A stretch of DNA of 27,087 nucleotides from the IMG/VR virus record IMGVR_UViG_3300042673_001038, positions 1 through 27,087 of that record; one strand, given 5' to 3'. The DNA is from a virus. The notes under the pieces are model-generated. The model worked only from the letters and a program-made list of their open reading frames with translations, was not told the origin of the DNA and did not search any database. A program made the translations under genes and the position numbers. This document shows, piece by piece, positions 12,753 through 20,448 of this stretch. How positions within the stretch are numbered: position 1 is the first letter of the stretch; every line of letters begins with the position of its first letter.

Positions 12753-13037
12753 CTAATTAGCCTTTTTGTCTACCGTCTTAAACGCATCATTGATCTCTGC
12801 CAATGTGAGTTTTCCATCGTCCAAAAAAGCCCTTGCCAGTCTTTCAATGACTGTTGCTACGCCTAATAGTCCTGCTAAGAATACTGCCTGAACTGTGTCA
12901 ATTCCTACTACTGCTCCAGCACCAAGTACTGATAGACCAGATGCTGCAAAGACTGCTACGATTCTCATCAAGATATTAGTGATTGCCTTTTGTGGGTGTT
13001 CTTTCTTTGGGGGTTCTACTATTTTTTTAGTTGCCAT
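12753..13037 (-). CDS. Small two-pass membrane protein, holin candidate
   Basis: 94 residues. A cationic N-terminus (MATKKIVEPPKKEHPQK) is followed by two membrane helices (ILMRIVAVFAASGLSVLGAG and VQAVFLAGLLGVATVIERL) and a charged tail DDGKLTLAEINDAF. This layout fits a class II holin (two helices, both ends in the cytoplasm), but also other small phage membrane proteins. AAGGAG lies before the ATG, which overlaps the stop of the preceding gene (TAATG). It is one of three neighbouring membrane genes. Confidence 0.68.
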   Translation of the reverse strand: MATKKIVEPPKKEHPQKAITNILMRIVAVFAASGLSVLGAGAVVGIDTVQAVFLAGLLGVATVIERLARAFLDDGKLTLAEINDAFKTVDKKAN

Positions 13038-13249
13038 TATTTTTCTCCTTTTCCTGCAAAGTATCCACCAATAATTCCTATTAGTCCTACTAGTGCATTT
13101 TGTACTAAGGCAATTGCATCTGAGTTAGTTGAAAACTTTTCTCCTGATGTTGCCTGTTGCATTAACATTGAAGAGTATTCTCCAATAACTACAAGGCCTA
13201 TAAAGCCTAATATTCCTAGGGTAATTACCCACATTAGTTTATCTTTCAT
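13037..13249 (-). CDS. Small two-pass membrane protein
   Basis: 70 residues: helix 1 LMWVITLGILGFIGLVVIGE, an exposed loop SSMLMQQATSGEKFSTNSDA, helix 2 LVQNALVGLIGIIGGYFAG and KGEK. Class II holin-like topology. The start overlaps the preceding TGA (ATGA). Family unknown; it is a holin or antiholin candidate beside 12753-13037. Confidence 0.66.
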   Translation of the reverse strand: MKDKLMWVITLGILGFIGLVVIGEYSSMLMQQATSGEKFSTNSDAIALVQNALVGLIGIIGGYFAGKGEK

Positions 13250-13419
13250 TCGTCATCATCTCTATTTCTAATCGGATAAGTTATTGCCCAAACAATTAAT
13301 GTACCTATAATTGCATAGCCCACTATCGTCTTTGCGGAACCGTCTAGGACTACCCAGGCAATAAACATACCTAAAAGTGTCCACAATTGATCTATCATAT
13401 CTCTTACTATTTTCATCAT
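13246..13419 (-). CDS. Small membrane protein (57 aa)
   Basis: 57 residues: MMKIVRDMIDQLWTLLGMFI, then AWVVLDGSAKTIVGYAIIGT and LIVWAITYPIRNRDDDE. Two hydrophobic segments and a charged acidic end are seen. AAGGAG precedes the first of two adjacent ATG codons, so the first (13419) is chosen. It overlaps both neighbours by four bases (ATGA), which strongly supports translation. No family recognised. Confidence 0.68.
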   Translation of the reverse strand: MMKIVRDMIDQLWTLLGMFIAWVVLDGSAKTIVGYAIIGTLIVWAITYPIRNRDDDE

Positions 13420-16091
13420 GGTCTTCTCCTTACTCCCCTGGAATCGCCAACGGCTCCTCCTCCACCTGATCCTCCACCAGAACTTCCTCCTGATGTAGAT
13501 CCTCCAGTGGATCCTGCTGCTGCAGCAACAGCATTAATTGCTGCTCCTGCTGCGACAACTGTTGCAACAACCATATCTGTTGCTTCTTCTCTTTCTCCTT
13601 CAGTCATATCTGCACCAATACTTCCAATTGCAGCAAGTGCTGCTCCTGGGTCTGTAAATGCTGCTTCTAATAATGCTCCAGGATCTGTAACTAATTCTAC
13701 ATTTGCAGCAACTTCTGCAGTAATGACAAGGGCTTCTCCGCTTTCAGATGTTCTAACTTCAACAGGAGTTTCTTTTGGAAGATCTTTATACTCAATTCCA
13801 GCATTTTGAATTTGTTCTGCTGTAACATTTTCTCCAGAAGATATTGCTGCTGCTACAACTACTGTTGCAATTAAATCTTTTTGCTCAGAGGTGAGTGGTT
13901 CATCTGATTTTTTAATTGCATCTACAATATTTTTAACTTCTTCTTGAGTTACTTTTCCATCTGAATTAACATTGTCTAAAACCTTCTTAGCATCTTCTGC
14001 TGTAATTTTTCCACTTGCTAAAGCCTTTTCTTCTGCAGCCTTAGCATCTGCTTCTGCTTTAAGTCTTGCAGCCTCAGCCTCTTTAGCCTTTTGCTCTGCT
14101 AATAGTTTTGCTTCAAGCGCAGCCTTATCTTTAGCAATCTGCTCTAATCTTTCTTTTTCTGCCTTAGACTTTGCTTCTTCAGCAGCAATTCTTTCTCTTT
14201 CAATACGAGCATCCTCTTCTGCTTTTGCTTTAGCCTCTGCTTCTGCTTTTAATCGTGCTTCTTCTGCAAGTCTATCTTTTTCTCTTTGTTCTTCCGCTGC
14301 TTTTTCAGCAGCAATTCTTTCTGCTTCAAGTCTTGCCTCTTCTTCAGCCTTTGCTTTGGCTTCTGCTTCTGCCTTGAGTCTGGCTTCTTCAGCAAGTCTT
14401 GCATCTTCTTCCGCTTTTAGTCTAGCCTCTTCCGCTGCCTTTGCTTCTGCTTCTGCCTTCAGACGAGCCTCTTCTGCTGCTTTGGCCTCTGCTTCTGCTT
14501 TAGCCTTTGCAATTTCTGCTGCTACTCTTTCTTCCTCTGCTTTCTTTGCAGCCAACTCAGCAGCAACTCTTTCCTCTTCAGCCTTCTTTGCTGCAGCCTC
14601 TGCTGCTAAACGATCTGCTTCCGCCTTGGCTGCTGCTAATGCAGCAAGCCTATCTTTTTCTGCTTGTTCTGCTGCTGCCTTTTCTGCAGCAATGCGATCT
14701 GCTTCTGCTTTGGCTGCGGCTTCCGCAGCAAGGCGATCTTGTTCTGCTTTAATTGTAGCCTGACGCTCTGCTTCAACTCTTGCTGCTTCAGCAATTGCTG
14801 CTAATCTTGCAGCCTCTGCTGCTAACGCAGCCTGTCTTGCTGCTTCTTGTTCTGCAGCAATTCTTTCTTGCTCAGCAATTGCTGCTAATCTTGCAGCCTC
14901 TGCTGCTAACGCAGCCTGTCTTGCTGCTTCTTGTTCTGCAGCAATTCTTGCATTCTCTGCTGCAAGTGCTGCTAATCTTTCTGCTTCAACTCTTGCTGCT
15001 TCCTGTTGCGCTGCTAACAACGCTGCTGCTTCTGCTTCAAGCCTAGCAACTTCTGCCAATCTAGCAACTTCTGCTAGTCTAGCAATCTCTGCAAGCCTTG
15101 CCACTTCTGCTAGTCTTGCTATTTCTGCTAACCTTGCTTCTTCTGCAGCAATAGCAGCGAGTCTTGCGTTCTCTGCATCAATAGCAGCCTGTGCTGCTGC
15201 TTGCTCTGCTGCAATTTCCTCTGCAGTCTTTCCAATTTTTAATGTAACAACATTTGAGTTTTCAGAGTATAGTGCTAATGTATCATTGTCTGATCTAATA
15301 TGAAATGACCATACAGTCCCGCTTGGCATCAAACTTTCAAGTAGAGAGTGATCAATTGTTATTGTTGTATTTAAAGAATTAGGTCCACCAACATTTCCAG
15401 TTGCAATTCCCCATCCGTTACAGCCAGAACAATTAAAACTTATTGCATATCTTTCTGGCTGAGTGTTACCAGTATCTGGGGCTTCCCAAGTCAGAGTTGT
15501 TGTAGTTGCGCCATCTACTACCGTAAGGTTTCTTGGAGCACCTATTGTTTTTACTACTGGGGCTGCTTGTGAAGTAAAGGCTGATGATGGGATGATACCC
15601 ATAGATCCAGATTGATCCCAATATAAGAATACGTTTGCTCCCCCACCATTTTCATAGTACATTAATTCTATGGTTTTTGGAACTCCTGCTGTAAAAGATA
15701 CTGGAGCAGAGGTTGATCCTCCACCACCCTTGTCAACCCAGTCATCTGTTATTAATGCTCCATCAATGTAGAGCCTGGTACCGTCATCTCCTGTAGCCAT
15801 AAAGGATATGTTTTGAGTAGAATCGCTTCTGATTGAGCCCGTAAAACGTACAATAACGTCCTCTGCTGGGCCACCTAAGACACTACCGCTACCCCATTGG
15901 AAGTCAATATTGGGGACAGTGGTCGTAACGACTGGAGAAGCACCCTGTGGGATATATGGAGAAGCATTTTGTCCCAGGACATTATAGACTTGAGCAGTTA
16001 ATCCTTCTGCTGCGTGAGCCTTGTCAACCCCTACAAGCAGGGGAAATAGAGCAAATGATAGTACCAGTACTATGCGTAATAATTTTTTAAT
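13416..16091 (-). CDS. Secreted PA14 - Fn3 - coiled-coil surface or adhesion protein (ATT start proposed)
   Basis: The first ATG (15800) would give 794 residues and cut a PA14 domain. Reading on upstream without a stop to an ATT at 16091 gives 891 residues and a signal peptide (KKLLRIVLVLSFALFPLLV...KAHAA, 1-28). AGGGGG lies before the ATT. Domains: PA14 about 30-175 (SFMATGDDGTRLYIDG, NVFLYWD), Fn3 about 184-286 (APRNLTV, YAISFNCSG, LYSENSNVVTL), an Ala/Glu/Arg coiled coil 288-692, an EF-hand/dockerin-like loop NVNSDGKVTQEE near 708-719, and a Gly/Ser-rich tail ending SRGVRRRP. PA14 and Fn3 usually bind sugars or proteins; the coiled coil makes a long rod. It could be a virion fibre, or be secreted to alter the host surface. 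The coiled-coil DNA carries exact repeats. Confidence 0.8.
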   Translation of the reverse strand: MKKLLRIVLVLSFALFPLLVGVDKAHAAEGLTAQVYNVLGQNASPYIPQGASPVVTTTVPNIDFQWGSGSVLGGPAEDVIVRFTGSIRSDSTQNISFMATGDDGTRLYIDGALITDDWVDKGGGGSTSAPVSFTAGVPKTIELMYYENGGGANVFLYWDQSGSMGIIPSSAFTSQAAPVVKTIGAPRNLTVVDGATTTTLTWEAPDTGNTQPERYAISFNCSGCNGWGIATGNVGGPNSLNTTITIDHSLLESLMPSGTVWSFHIRSDNDTLALYSENSNVVTLKIGKTAEEIAAEQAAAQAAIDAENARLAAIAAEEARLAEIARLAEVARLAEIARLAEVARLAEVARLEAEAAALLAAQQEAARVEAERLAALAAENARIAAEQEAARQAALAAEAARLAAIAEQERIAAEQEAARQAALAAEAARLAAIAEAARVEAERQATIKAEQDRLAAEAAAKAEADRIAAEKAAAEQAEKDRLAALAAAKAEADRLAAEAAAKKAEEERVAAELAAKKAEEERVAAEIAKAKAEAEAKAAEEARLKAEAEAKAAEEARLKAEEDARLAEEARLKAEAEAKAKAEEEARLEAERIAAEKAAEEQREKDRLAEEARLKAEAEAKAKAEEDARIERERIAAEEAKSKAEKERLEQIAKDKAALEAKLLAEQKAKEAEAARLKAEADAKAAEEKALASGKITAEDAKKVLDNVNSDGKVTQEEVKNIVDAIKKSDEPLTSEQKDLIATVVVAAAISSGENVTAEQIQNAGIEYKDLPKETPVEVRTSESGEALVITAEVAANVELVTDPGALLEAAFTDPGAALAAIGSIGADMTEGEREEATDMVVATVVAAGAAINAVAAAAGSTGGSTSGGSSGGGSGGGGAVGDSRGVRRRP
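14789..14949 (-). repeat. Two exact 77-bp repeats spaced 84 bp in the coiled-coil region
   Basis: Bases 14789-14865 are repeated without change at 14873-14949, an offset of 84 bases or 28 codons. They encode two copies of AAEQEAARQAALAAEAARL. Because synonymous positions are also identical, the duplication is recent or maintained by recombination. It keeps the heptad frame of the coiled coil. Confidence 0.9.
15043..15132 (-). repeat. Five 18-bp units encoding RLAE(V/I)A repeats
   Basis: Five consecutive 18-base units similar to ctagcaacttctgctagt cover 15043-15132. Each encodes six residues of the type ARLAEV or ARLAEI. The codons vary slightly between units. The six-residue step is not the heptad of a normal coiled coil, so this stretch may form a different helix surface. 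Confidence 0.85.
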
Positions 16092-16129
16092 ACCTCTTCC
16101 CCCTCATTTAGACTATGTCTAATAAGGTT

Positions 16130-16138
16130 AGTATATCA
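16130..16138 (-). promoter_or_regulatory. Extended -10 promoter of the PA14 protein gene
   Basis: TGATATACT (16138-16130) is an extended -10 with one mismatch. The -35 region falls near the T-tract of the terminator and is weak. The start would be near 16122, 30 bases before the proposed ATT start. It follows directly after the terminator at 16147-16180. Confidence 0.55.
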
Positions 16139-16146
16139 TTTTATTT

Positions 16147-16180
16147 AAAAAGAAAGGGGGCTGGCACTTGGCCAACCCCC
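16147..16180 (-). terminator. Strong rho-independent terminator
   Basis: A 10-bp stem with five G-C pairs at its base (GGGGG at 16156-16160 on the plus strand, CCCCC at 16176-16180) and a five-base loop is followed on the minus strand by TTTCTTTTT. It lies 17 bases after the stop of the secreted 468-residue protein and separates it from the next gene. Confidence 0.92.
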
Positions 16181-16197
16181 TAACTTATGAAGTTAAA

Positions 16198-17604
16198 TTA
16201 CTTCTTTAGTGCAACCTTAGCCTTTGGATTAGCCTTGTTCCACTTTGCAGCCAACTTGTTATAGTCAGCCTTTAACTTTGCTGCTGCAAGGTCATTTTTT
16301 GCCTTGACTGATGCTGCTGTTGCATCTGATAGTGTCTTAGCATCTGCAAGAGCCTTATCTGAAGCAACCTTTGCATCTGCAAGTGTCTTAGCATGTGATG
16401 CGATAGCATCTGCAAGAGCCTTATCAGAAGAAACCTTTAGATCAGCAAGTGCCTTAGCAGATGAAGCCTTTAGATCTTCAAGCAACTTTGTTGTTGCTGC
16501 TTGTTCTGCCTTGCTCTTTGCAAGTTCTACCTTAAGATCAGCAAGGATTCTTTCTGTAGCAGCCTGTGCATCTGTAAGACCCTTAATTGCTGCATCGGCA
16601 GCCTTCTTAGCATCTGCTGCTTCAGCAATAGCCATAGCAATCTGTACATTTGCGTTTGCAAGGGCAGCCGAGAAATCATCTCTTGACTTATTTGCTGCAG
16701 CGACTGCTGCTGCTAGTGCTGACTTATCTGCAACTAATGCTGCATTTGCAGCAGAAAGAGATGCCTTGTCTGTGTTGGCAACTGCAAGATCTGCCTTTAG
16801 TCCCGTAATAATTCCTGCAAGATCAGAAACTGTAAACTTTGCAATAGCAGACTTTACTGGAGCAGCAAGGCCAGTTACGGCTGTTACTGATGAAAGTCCT
16901 GTTGCAACTACTGTAACATCGCCAGCAACTGCTGTTGCAAGTGCTGCTGTGACTGTTCCAAGAACAGCGCCAGTTGAAGTGTTTGTTGCTGCTGCTGTAG
17001 TTAGAGACTTAGAAACAGAGGCATCAGCAAATGTTGAACCAATCAAAGTCACTGTTGCTGTATCTGAAACTGAGTTTCCAAATACATCTGTTGTTGTAAG
17101 AGCAATTGTAGGTACTGTGCCAACTGCTGTTGCAGAAGGAACTGTTAGTCCTAGGTTATATGCTGATCCAGCAATACCAGAAATGTAAACAATTGTTGAG
17201 TATGATCCGTTTGTTATGGTTACTGTTCCAACTGCTGTAGTTGTTGTGTATGCATATACAGTCAATGCTGTACCAGCAGACGTAATTGAGAGTGTTGAAA
17301 CTCCTGATGCAACTGTCTTTGGTGCATCGGTTGTGTGTAGTGCTGTTACCAACTTAACTGTTGATGAAGCAACAAAAGAAACGATTGTTCCTGTATCTGC
17401 TGTTGCAGCAAGTGCTACAGATGTACCAGATGTTATCTGGTTTGCAGATGGTACTGCAACTGTTGCAGGTGCTGCTGCTGTTGTTGCGTTAGTAACTGTT
17501 GCAACCGTAACGGCTAGAGGTGCTGCCGAAGAAGGTGCTACAGAAAGTCCAACGATTGCTAGGGCTGCAGCAGTAGCAATTGAGATTTTCTTAAATGAAT
17601 TCAT
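16198..17604 (-). CDS. Secreted beta-rich and coiled-coil protein, host surface-protein-like
   Basis: 468 residues. Residues 1-28 are a signal peptide (ATAAALAIVGLSVAPSSA, then A). About 30-265 is rich in Thr, Val, Ala and Ser with beta-strand repeats (for example IALTTTDVFGNSVSDTATV), like Ig-type filamin or invasin domains. About 265-450 is a long Ala/Lys/Asp coiled coil with repeats of the type (A/V)SSDKALADAK. The end YNKLAAKWNKANPKAKVALK resembles, as I recall, the ends of many secreted proteins in freshwater Actinobacteria. It may have been acquired from a host surface-layer-like gene and could serve as decoration, decoy or receptor mask. AAAGGA precedes the ATG. Its own promoter and terminator make it a single-gene unit. 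Confidence 0.75.
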   Translation of the reverse strand: MNSFKKISIATAAALAIVGLSVAPSSAAPLAVTVATVTNATTAAAPATVAVPSANQITSGTSVALAATADTGTIVSFVASSTVKLVTALHTTDAPKTVASGVSTLSITSAGTALTVYAYTTTTAVGTVTITNGSYSTIVYISGIAGSAYNLGLTVPSATAVGTVPTIALTTTDVFGNSVSDTATVTLIGSTFADASVSKSLTTAAATNTSTGAVLGTVTAALATAVAGDVTVVATGLSSVTAVTGLAAPVKSAIAKFTVSDLAGIITGLKADLAVANTDKASLSAANAALVADKSALAAAVAAANKSRDDFSAALANANVQIAMAIAEAADAKKAADAAIKGLTDAQAATERILADLKVELAKSKAEQAATTKLLEDLKASSAKALADLKVSSDKALADAIASHAKTLADAKVASDKALADAKTLSDATAASVKAKNDLAAAKLKADYNKLAAKWNKANPKAKVALKK

Positions 17605-17618
17605 TTTATTCCTTTTCT

Positions 17619-17624
17619 ATTATA
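17619..17624 (-). promoter_or_regulatory. Candidate -10 box for the secreted 468-residue protein
   Basis: TATAAT (17624-17619) lies 15 bases before the ATG at 17604, inside the end of the terminase gene. There is no TG extension and no good -35, so the leader would be very short. It is plausible because the gene has its own terminator, but evidence is modest. Confidence 0.4.
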
Positions 17625-19416
17625 GTGTTTTTAGTCCATCCAAATAGTCTTGTATTTCTGCTATTTGGCTAGGTTTATATTGTATCACATTGCGACTTTC
17701 CAGGTCAAATTGCTCCTCTGGAGTCTTTGGTCTGTCTTTAAAGGTGTGAACCTCTACTTCAGTGTCTATATTTTTTGGGGTATGTGATATTGCCCCAAAT
17801 ATTGCCCCACACACAGCATCAGCCAAGTCCTTTGACTTTTTGCGTGGGTGGTCAACTCTATCATTTTTCATTATTTTTAACTGGGTTAGTTCATCAAATA
17901 ATAAATCAATTGCAGGCATAGCAAGTCTTTCTTCATATACAAGCATAGCCATATCCTCATAATGTTTTTTAGCAACAGAAACAGTATCAGTCTTCATTCC
18001 TACTTGCTTTAATTCATTTTGAATATCAAACGACTGCCAACGGTCAAAGGAAACCATTCCAATATCAAACCCAAGTCTTCTAAGGTTCTGAATCCATTGC
18101 TTTACTTCAGATAGATTAACAGGGCCCTCAACTTTTGGCTCCCACCATGCTACTGCATCTACTACTACAATTGGTGCTACTTGTTCGTAGTTATTAATTA
18201 CTTGTATGTTTACCCATTTTTCTACATGTGCAATTGCTACCGCACACTTATCGTGCTTCTGTGCAAGGTCAGCGTGAACATAATACTTCTTTGTTGGGTC
18301 TGGCTTAAATGATTCGTCAAACCTTTTAAATGTATCTACTGGGTTTCTTAATGTCATGCAGGCTCTTACTTTGTCTGCCTGCTTAAAGAATGCATCAGAA
18401 GCAAATGTTGGTACACATGCAAAGCGCATCATTGCATCTCCAAGGTCCGTCATGAATGCAATCATGAAGTCATCTATCTTGCGTGTAGGGTTTACTTCCC
18501 ATGTAGGTCTTTTTAATGCGAACACTCCTGGATACTTGTATGAAAGTATCTGATCTTCATCCCAGGAAATTTCAAATGAGTTGTCTGGGCTATCTTCTGG
18601 AAGCAGTGGGTTGATAGTAAACTTGTGTGTTCTTTCAATAACCTCTTTCTCAGCAATAACATCATCATACTTTTCTGAGATAAAGTCTCCTGGATATCTT
18701 GGAAAAGAAAGAAGAACAACCTTGCCCAAGTCAGGGAAACGAGAGTCTACAGAACCACGGAAAGCCTTGTAGATATTATCAGCAGTCTTTCCTTGTTCAT
18801 TTCCTGTTCCAACCTCAGATGCAAAACCAGAAATCTCATCAAGAACTGCAAGAAGCAAGTTCAAGCCCTCATGTGACTCACGCTCAGAGTGACCAGAGTA
18901 AACTGTAATAGACTTGTCAAACTCAACTGAATCTGCTTTAGCATTGTACTTTCCTGCAAACCAAGGTGATCTTTCAATCTTTGATTTAAAACCTTTAAAG
19001 AAAACATTCTTGGCCTGTTGTGCGTTAATAGCAACGTTGATTAGGTCAATAGCATCTCCAGAGGGCTTACCAAAATACTTTGCTGGATCTTTAAGGCATA
19101 GAAGTTTGTATACAATGTATGAGCATGCTACGGTTGATGTGAAGTCTTTTCCAGATCCCTTGCCAAGTTGCAGAATGATTTCATTCTTTGTGTACTTGTC
19201 GTAGTACCTAATTCCTTGTTCTTCCCCCATAATATTTATCAAATCTTCTTTGCGGTAGATCTGACTCATGGCTTCTACGATGTCGTACTGAATATCAGAC
19301 AGTGGAGGCTGTCCAAGGTAGGCTTCACCCTCTACAAATGTTCTTGCATCTACTGGAGTTTCTTCGAAATGATCATCTTGAAGTGCCTCAAGAAACTCAT
19401 TGAACATCGTGGACAA
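17620..19416 (-). CDS. terL: Terminase large subunit
   Basis: 598 residues, TTG start at 19416 with GAGGTG seven bases upstream (an ATG three codons later lacks a spaced site). ATPase part: Walker A LGKGSGKD (84-91) with Walker B LLLAVLDE (187-194). Nuclease part, RNase H-like: YYVHADLAQKHDK with D383, VSFDRWQ near 455-461 and KDLADAVCGAIF near 529-540 providing the other acidic metal ligands. The protein cuts and pumps phage DNA into the prohead. The gene overlaps the small-subunit gene by 20 bases. Length is normal for the family. GKGSGKD in place of the common arginine-containing P-loop is seen in other phage terminases of this type. Confidence 0.93.
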   Translation of the reverse strand: MSTMFNEFLEALQDDHFEETPVDARTFVEGEAYLGQPPLSDIQYDIVEAMSQIYRKEDLINIMGEEQGIRYYDKYTKNEIILQLGKGSGKDFTSTVACSYIVYKLLCLKDPAKYFGKPSGDAIDLINVAINAQQAKNVFFKGFKSKIERSPWFAGKYNAKADSVEFDKSITVYSGHSERESHEGLNLLLAVLDEISGFASEVGTGNEQGKTADNIYKAFRGSVDSRFPDLGKVVLLSFPRYPGDFISEKYDDVIAEKEVIERTHKFTINPLLPEDSPDNSFEISWDEDQILSYKYPGVFALKRPTWEVNPTRKIDDFMIAFMTDLGDAMMRFACVPTFASDAFFKQADKVRACMTLRNPVDTFKRFDESFKPDPTKKYYVHADLAQKHDKCAVAIAHVEKWVNIQVINNYEQVAPIVVVDAVAWWEPKVEGPVNLSEVKQWIQNLRRLGFDIGMVSFDRWQSFDIQNELKQVGMKTDTVSVAKKHYEDMAMLVYEERLAMPAIDLLFDELTQLKIMKNDRVDHPRKKSKDLADAVCGAIFGAISHTPKNIDTEVEVHTFKDRPKTPEEQFDLESRNVIQYKPSQIAEIQDYLDGLKTL

Positions 19417-19933
19417 CTGTAATCACCTCGTTGTCTTTTGCAAATGAAGAAAGCCTACGCATAATCTCATCACGAACCTGTGGGTACTCTGAAGCAATGT
19501 CTTTTAGTATTAAAACAAGCACTTCTTGTCTTCTTTCAATCTCCATCATCTCTTCTGCTAATTCTTTATTTTCAAGTAGACCAGCCTTTTGTAGCATATC
19601 AATACGCTTAGACTCAATGTCCATTACAAGTTTAATAGCAGCAGTCTTTGCGCTAAGATTATTTGTCATTGATGCTTCATCAATAACTTCGTATGTACGA
19701 GAGACCAACTTGCTGTAGTGTGTGTCAGCAGCAGCGAGTGCTTCTTTAGCACGAGCACGAATAGCATCGTTTGCAGATGCCATAACTTTCCACTCATTAA
19801 TAAGGGTTACTACTCTTTGTCTTGGTATTGATAGTTGTTTGGAGATTACTGTTGGGTCATTGCCCTTTAAGTATTCTTCTACTACTTGATTTACTTGATC
19901 AAGGTGCTTAACTAGATCATCTTCAGTTGACAT
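19397..19933 (-). CDS. terS: Probable terminase small subunit
   Basis: 178 residues. Residues about 14-50 (VEEYLKGNDPTVISKQLSIP, then RQRVVTLINEWK) form a helix-turn-helix, as in DNA-recognising small terminase subunits. The rest is helical: an ARAKEALAAADTHYSKL segment and a region with RIDMLQKAG. Position directly before terL supports the call; without a search another HTH protein cannot be excluded. AGAGGG precedes the ATG. Confidence 0.75.
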   Translation of the reverse strand: MSTEDDLVKHLDQVNQVVEEYLKGNDPTVISKQLSIPRQRVVTLINEWKVMASANDAIRARAKEALAAADTHYSKLVSRTYEVIDEASMTNNLSAKTAAIKLVMDIESKRIDMLQKAGLLENKELAEEMMEIERRQEVLVLILKDIASEYPQVRDEIMRRLSSFAKDNEVITVVHDVQ

Positions 19934-20165
19934 ATTTTCCCTCTAGTCTATTGATTTCATCCTTGATATAAAAAATTGCTTTCTCAAGATCTTGTATTGT
20001 TTTTGCCTCATCTTTAAGTCCTGCTCTCCACAAATACTTGAAGGCATTACCAATATTAAAATTACGATGACGAGTTATCTCAATGCACTCAATGCCAGAT
20101 GGATCTGATGTGTAGTGCAGTGGATTATTTACTTGGTCAACGGTTATGTTTAGATTATCACTCAT
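19923..20165 (-). CDS. DUF3310 protein
   Basis: 80 residues from ATG 20165 with GAGGA upstream; a longer frame starting at 20195 overlaps more of the previous gene. The pattern VNNPLHYTSD, then IECIEITRH, GNAFKYLWRAGLKD and DLEKAIFYIKDEI is DUF3310, a small helical family of tailed phages, sometimes called nucleotide kinase-like without proof. Often found in replication or nucleotide gene clusters. The function is unknown. Confidence 0.85.
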   Translation of the reverse strand: MSDNLNITVDQVNNPLHYTSDPSGIECIEITRHRNFNIGNAFKYLWRAGLKDEAKTIQDLEKAIFYIKDEINRLEGKYVN

Positions 20166-20292
20166 AAGATTCCTCTTCATCAGATTCCCAATCAAATGTT
20201 TCTGGAATTCCTTTTAGTGCAGCAAATGCAAACGCAAAACCAACGCTACCTGCTACAGCAAGCGCTACCAATGCCTTCTCAACTTTGTTCAT
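20158..20292 (-). CDS. Small membrane protein (44 aa)
   Basis: 44 residues: MNKVEKALVALAVAGSVGFA, then FAFAALKGIPETFDWESDEE and ESYE. One hydrophobic helix at residues 7-25 and an acidic end. The ATG overlaps the stop of the HTH gene (ATGA), and the stop overlaps the DUF3310 start, which supports translation. GGAGG lies close before the ATG. Unrecognised. Confidence 0.6.
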   Translation of the reverse strand: MNKVEKALVALAVAGSVGFAFAFAALKGIPETFDWESDEEESYE

Positions 20293-20444
20293 CTTTTCGA
20301 CCTCCTCAATCCAAACTTAGCAAGGTATACGTAGATAGTCTCTAGGCTCACTCCGCACTCCTTTGCAATTTCTTCTGGAGTCTTCTTGTCCATAAGATAT
20401 CTCTTACGCATAAAGACTTCTGATGTATATAGTTTAGCAGCCAT
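20289..20444 (-). CDS. Small helix-turn-helix protein (51 aa)
   Basis: 51 residues from ATG 20444. The core KKTPEEIAKECGVSLETIYV, YLAKFGLRR is a resolvase/sigma-like HTH: helix PEEIAKECG, turn VS, recognition helix LETIYVYLAKFG. Only the HTH is present, so it likely acts as a small DNA-binding regulator or terminase accessory. No good Shine-Dalgarno sequence precedes ATG 20444; a start at the internal ATG 20411 (40 residues) is possible and fits a candidate promoter (TTGACA at 20458-20453, spacer 17, TAAACT). It lies between the resolvase and terminase regions. Confidence 0.65.
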   Translation of the reverse strand: MAAKLYTSEVFMRKRYLMDKKTPEEIAKECGVSLETIYVYLAKFGLRRSKR

Positions 20445-20448
20445 GGTG

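Noticed and set aside
13972-14763. Plus-strand 263-residue Ser/Ala-rich ORF
   Set aside because: It is the reverse complement of the Ala/Glu coiled coil; low-complexity repeats keep the opposite strand free of stops. No ribosome binding site and no family features.
15043-15132. Possible CRISPR-like array
   Set aside because: The 18-bp units are contiguous without spacers and encode a regular protein repeat.
16304-17188. Plus-strand 294-residue ORF opposite the secreted protein
   Set aside because: Composition mirrors the Ala/Lys repeats of the minus-strand gene, which has signal peptide, ribosome binding site and terminator. Treated as a shadow.
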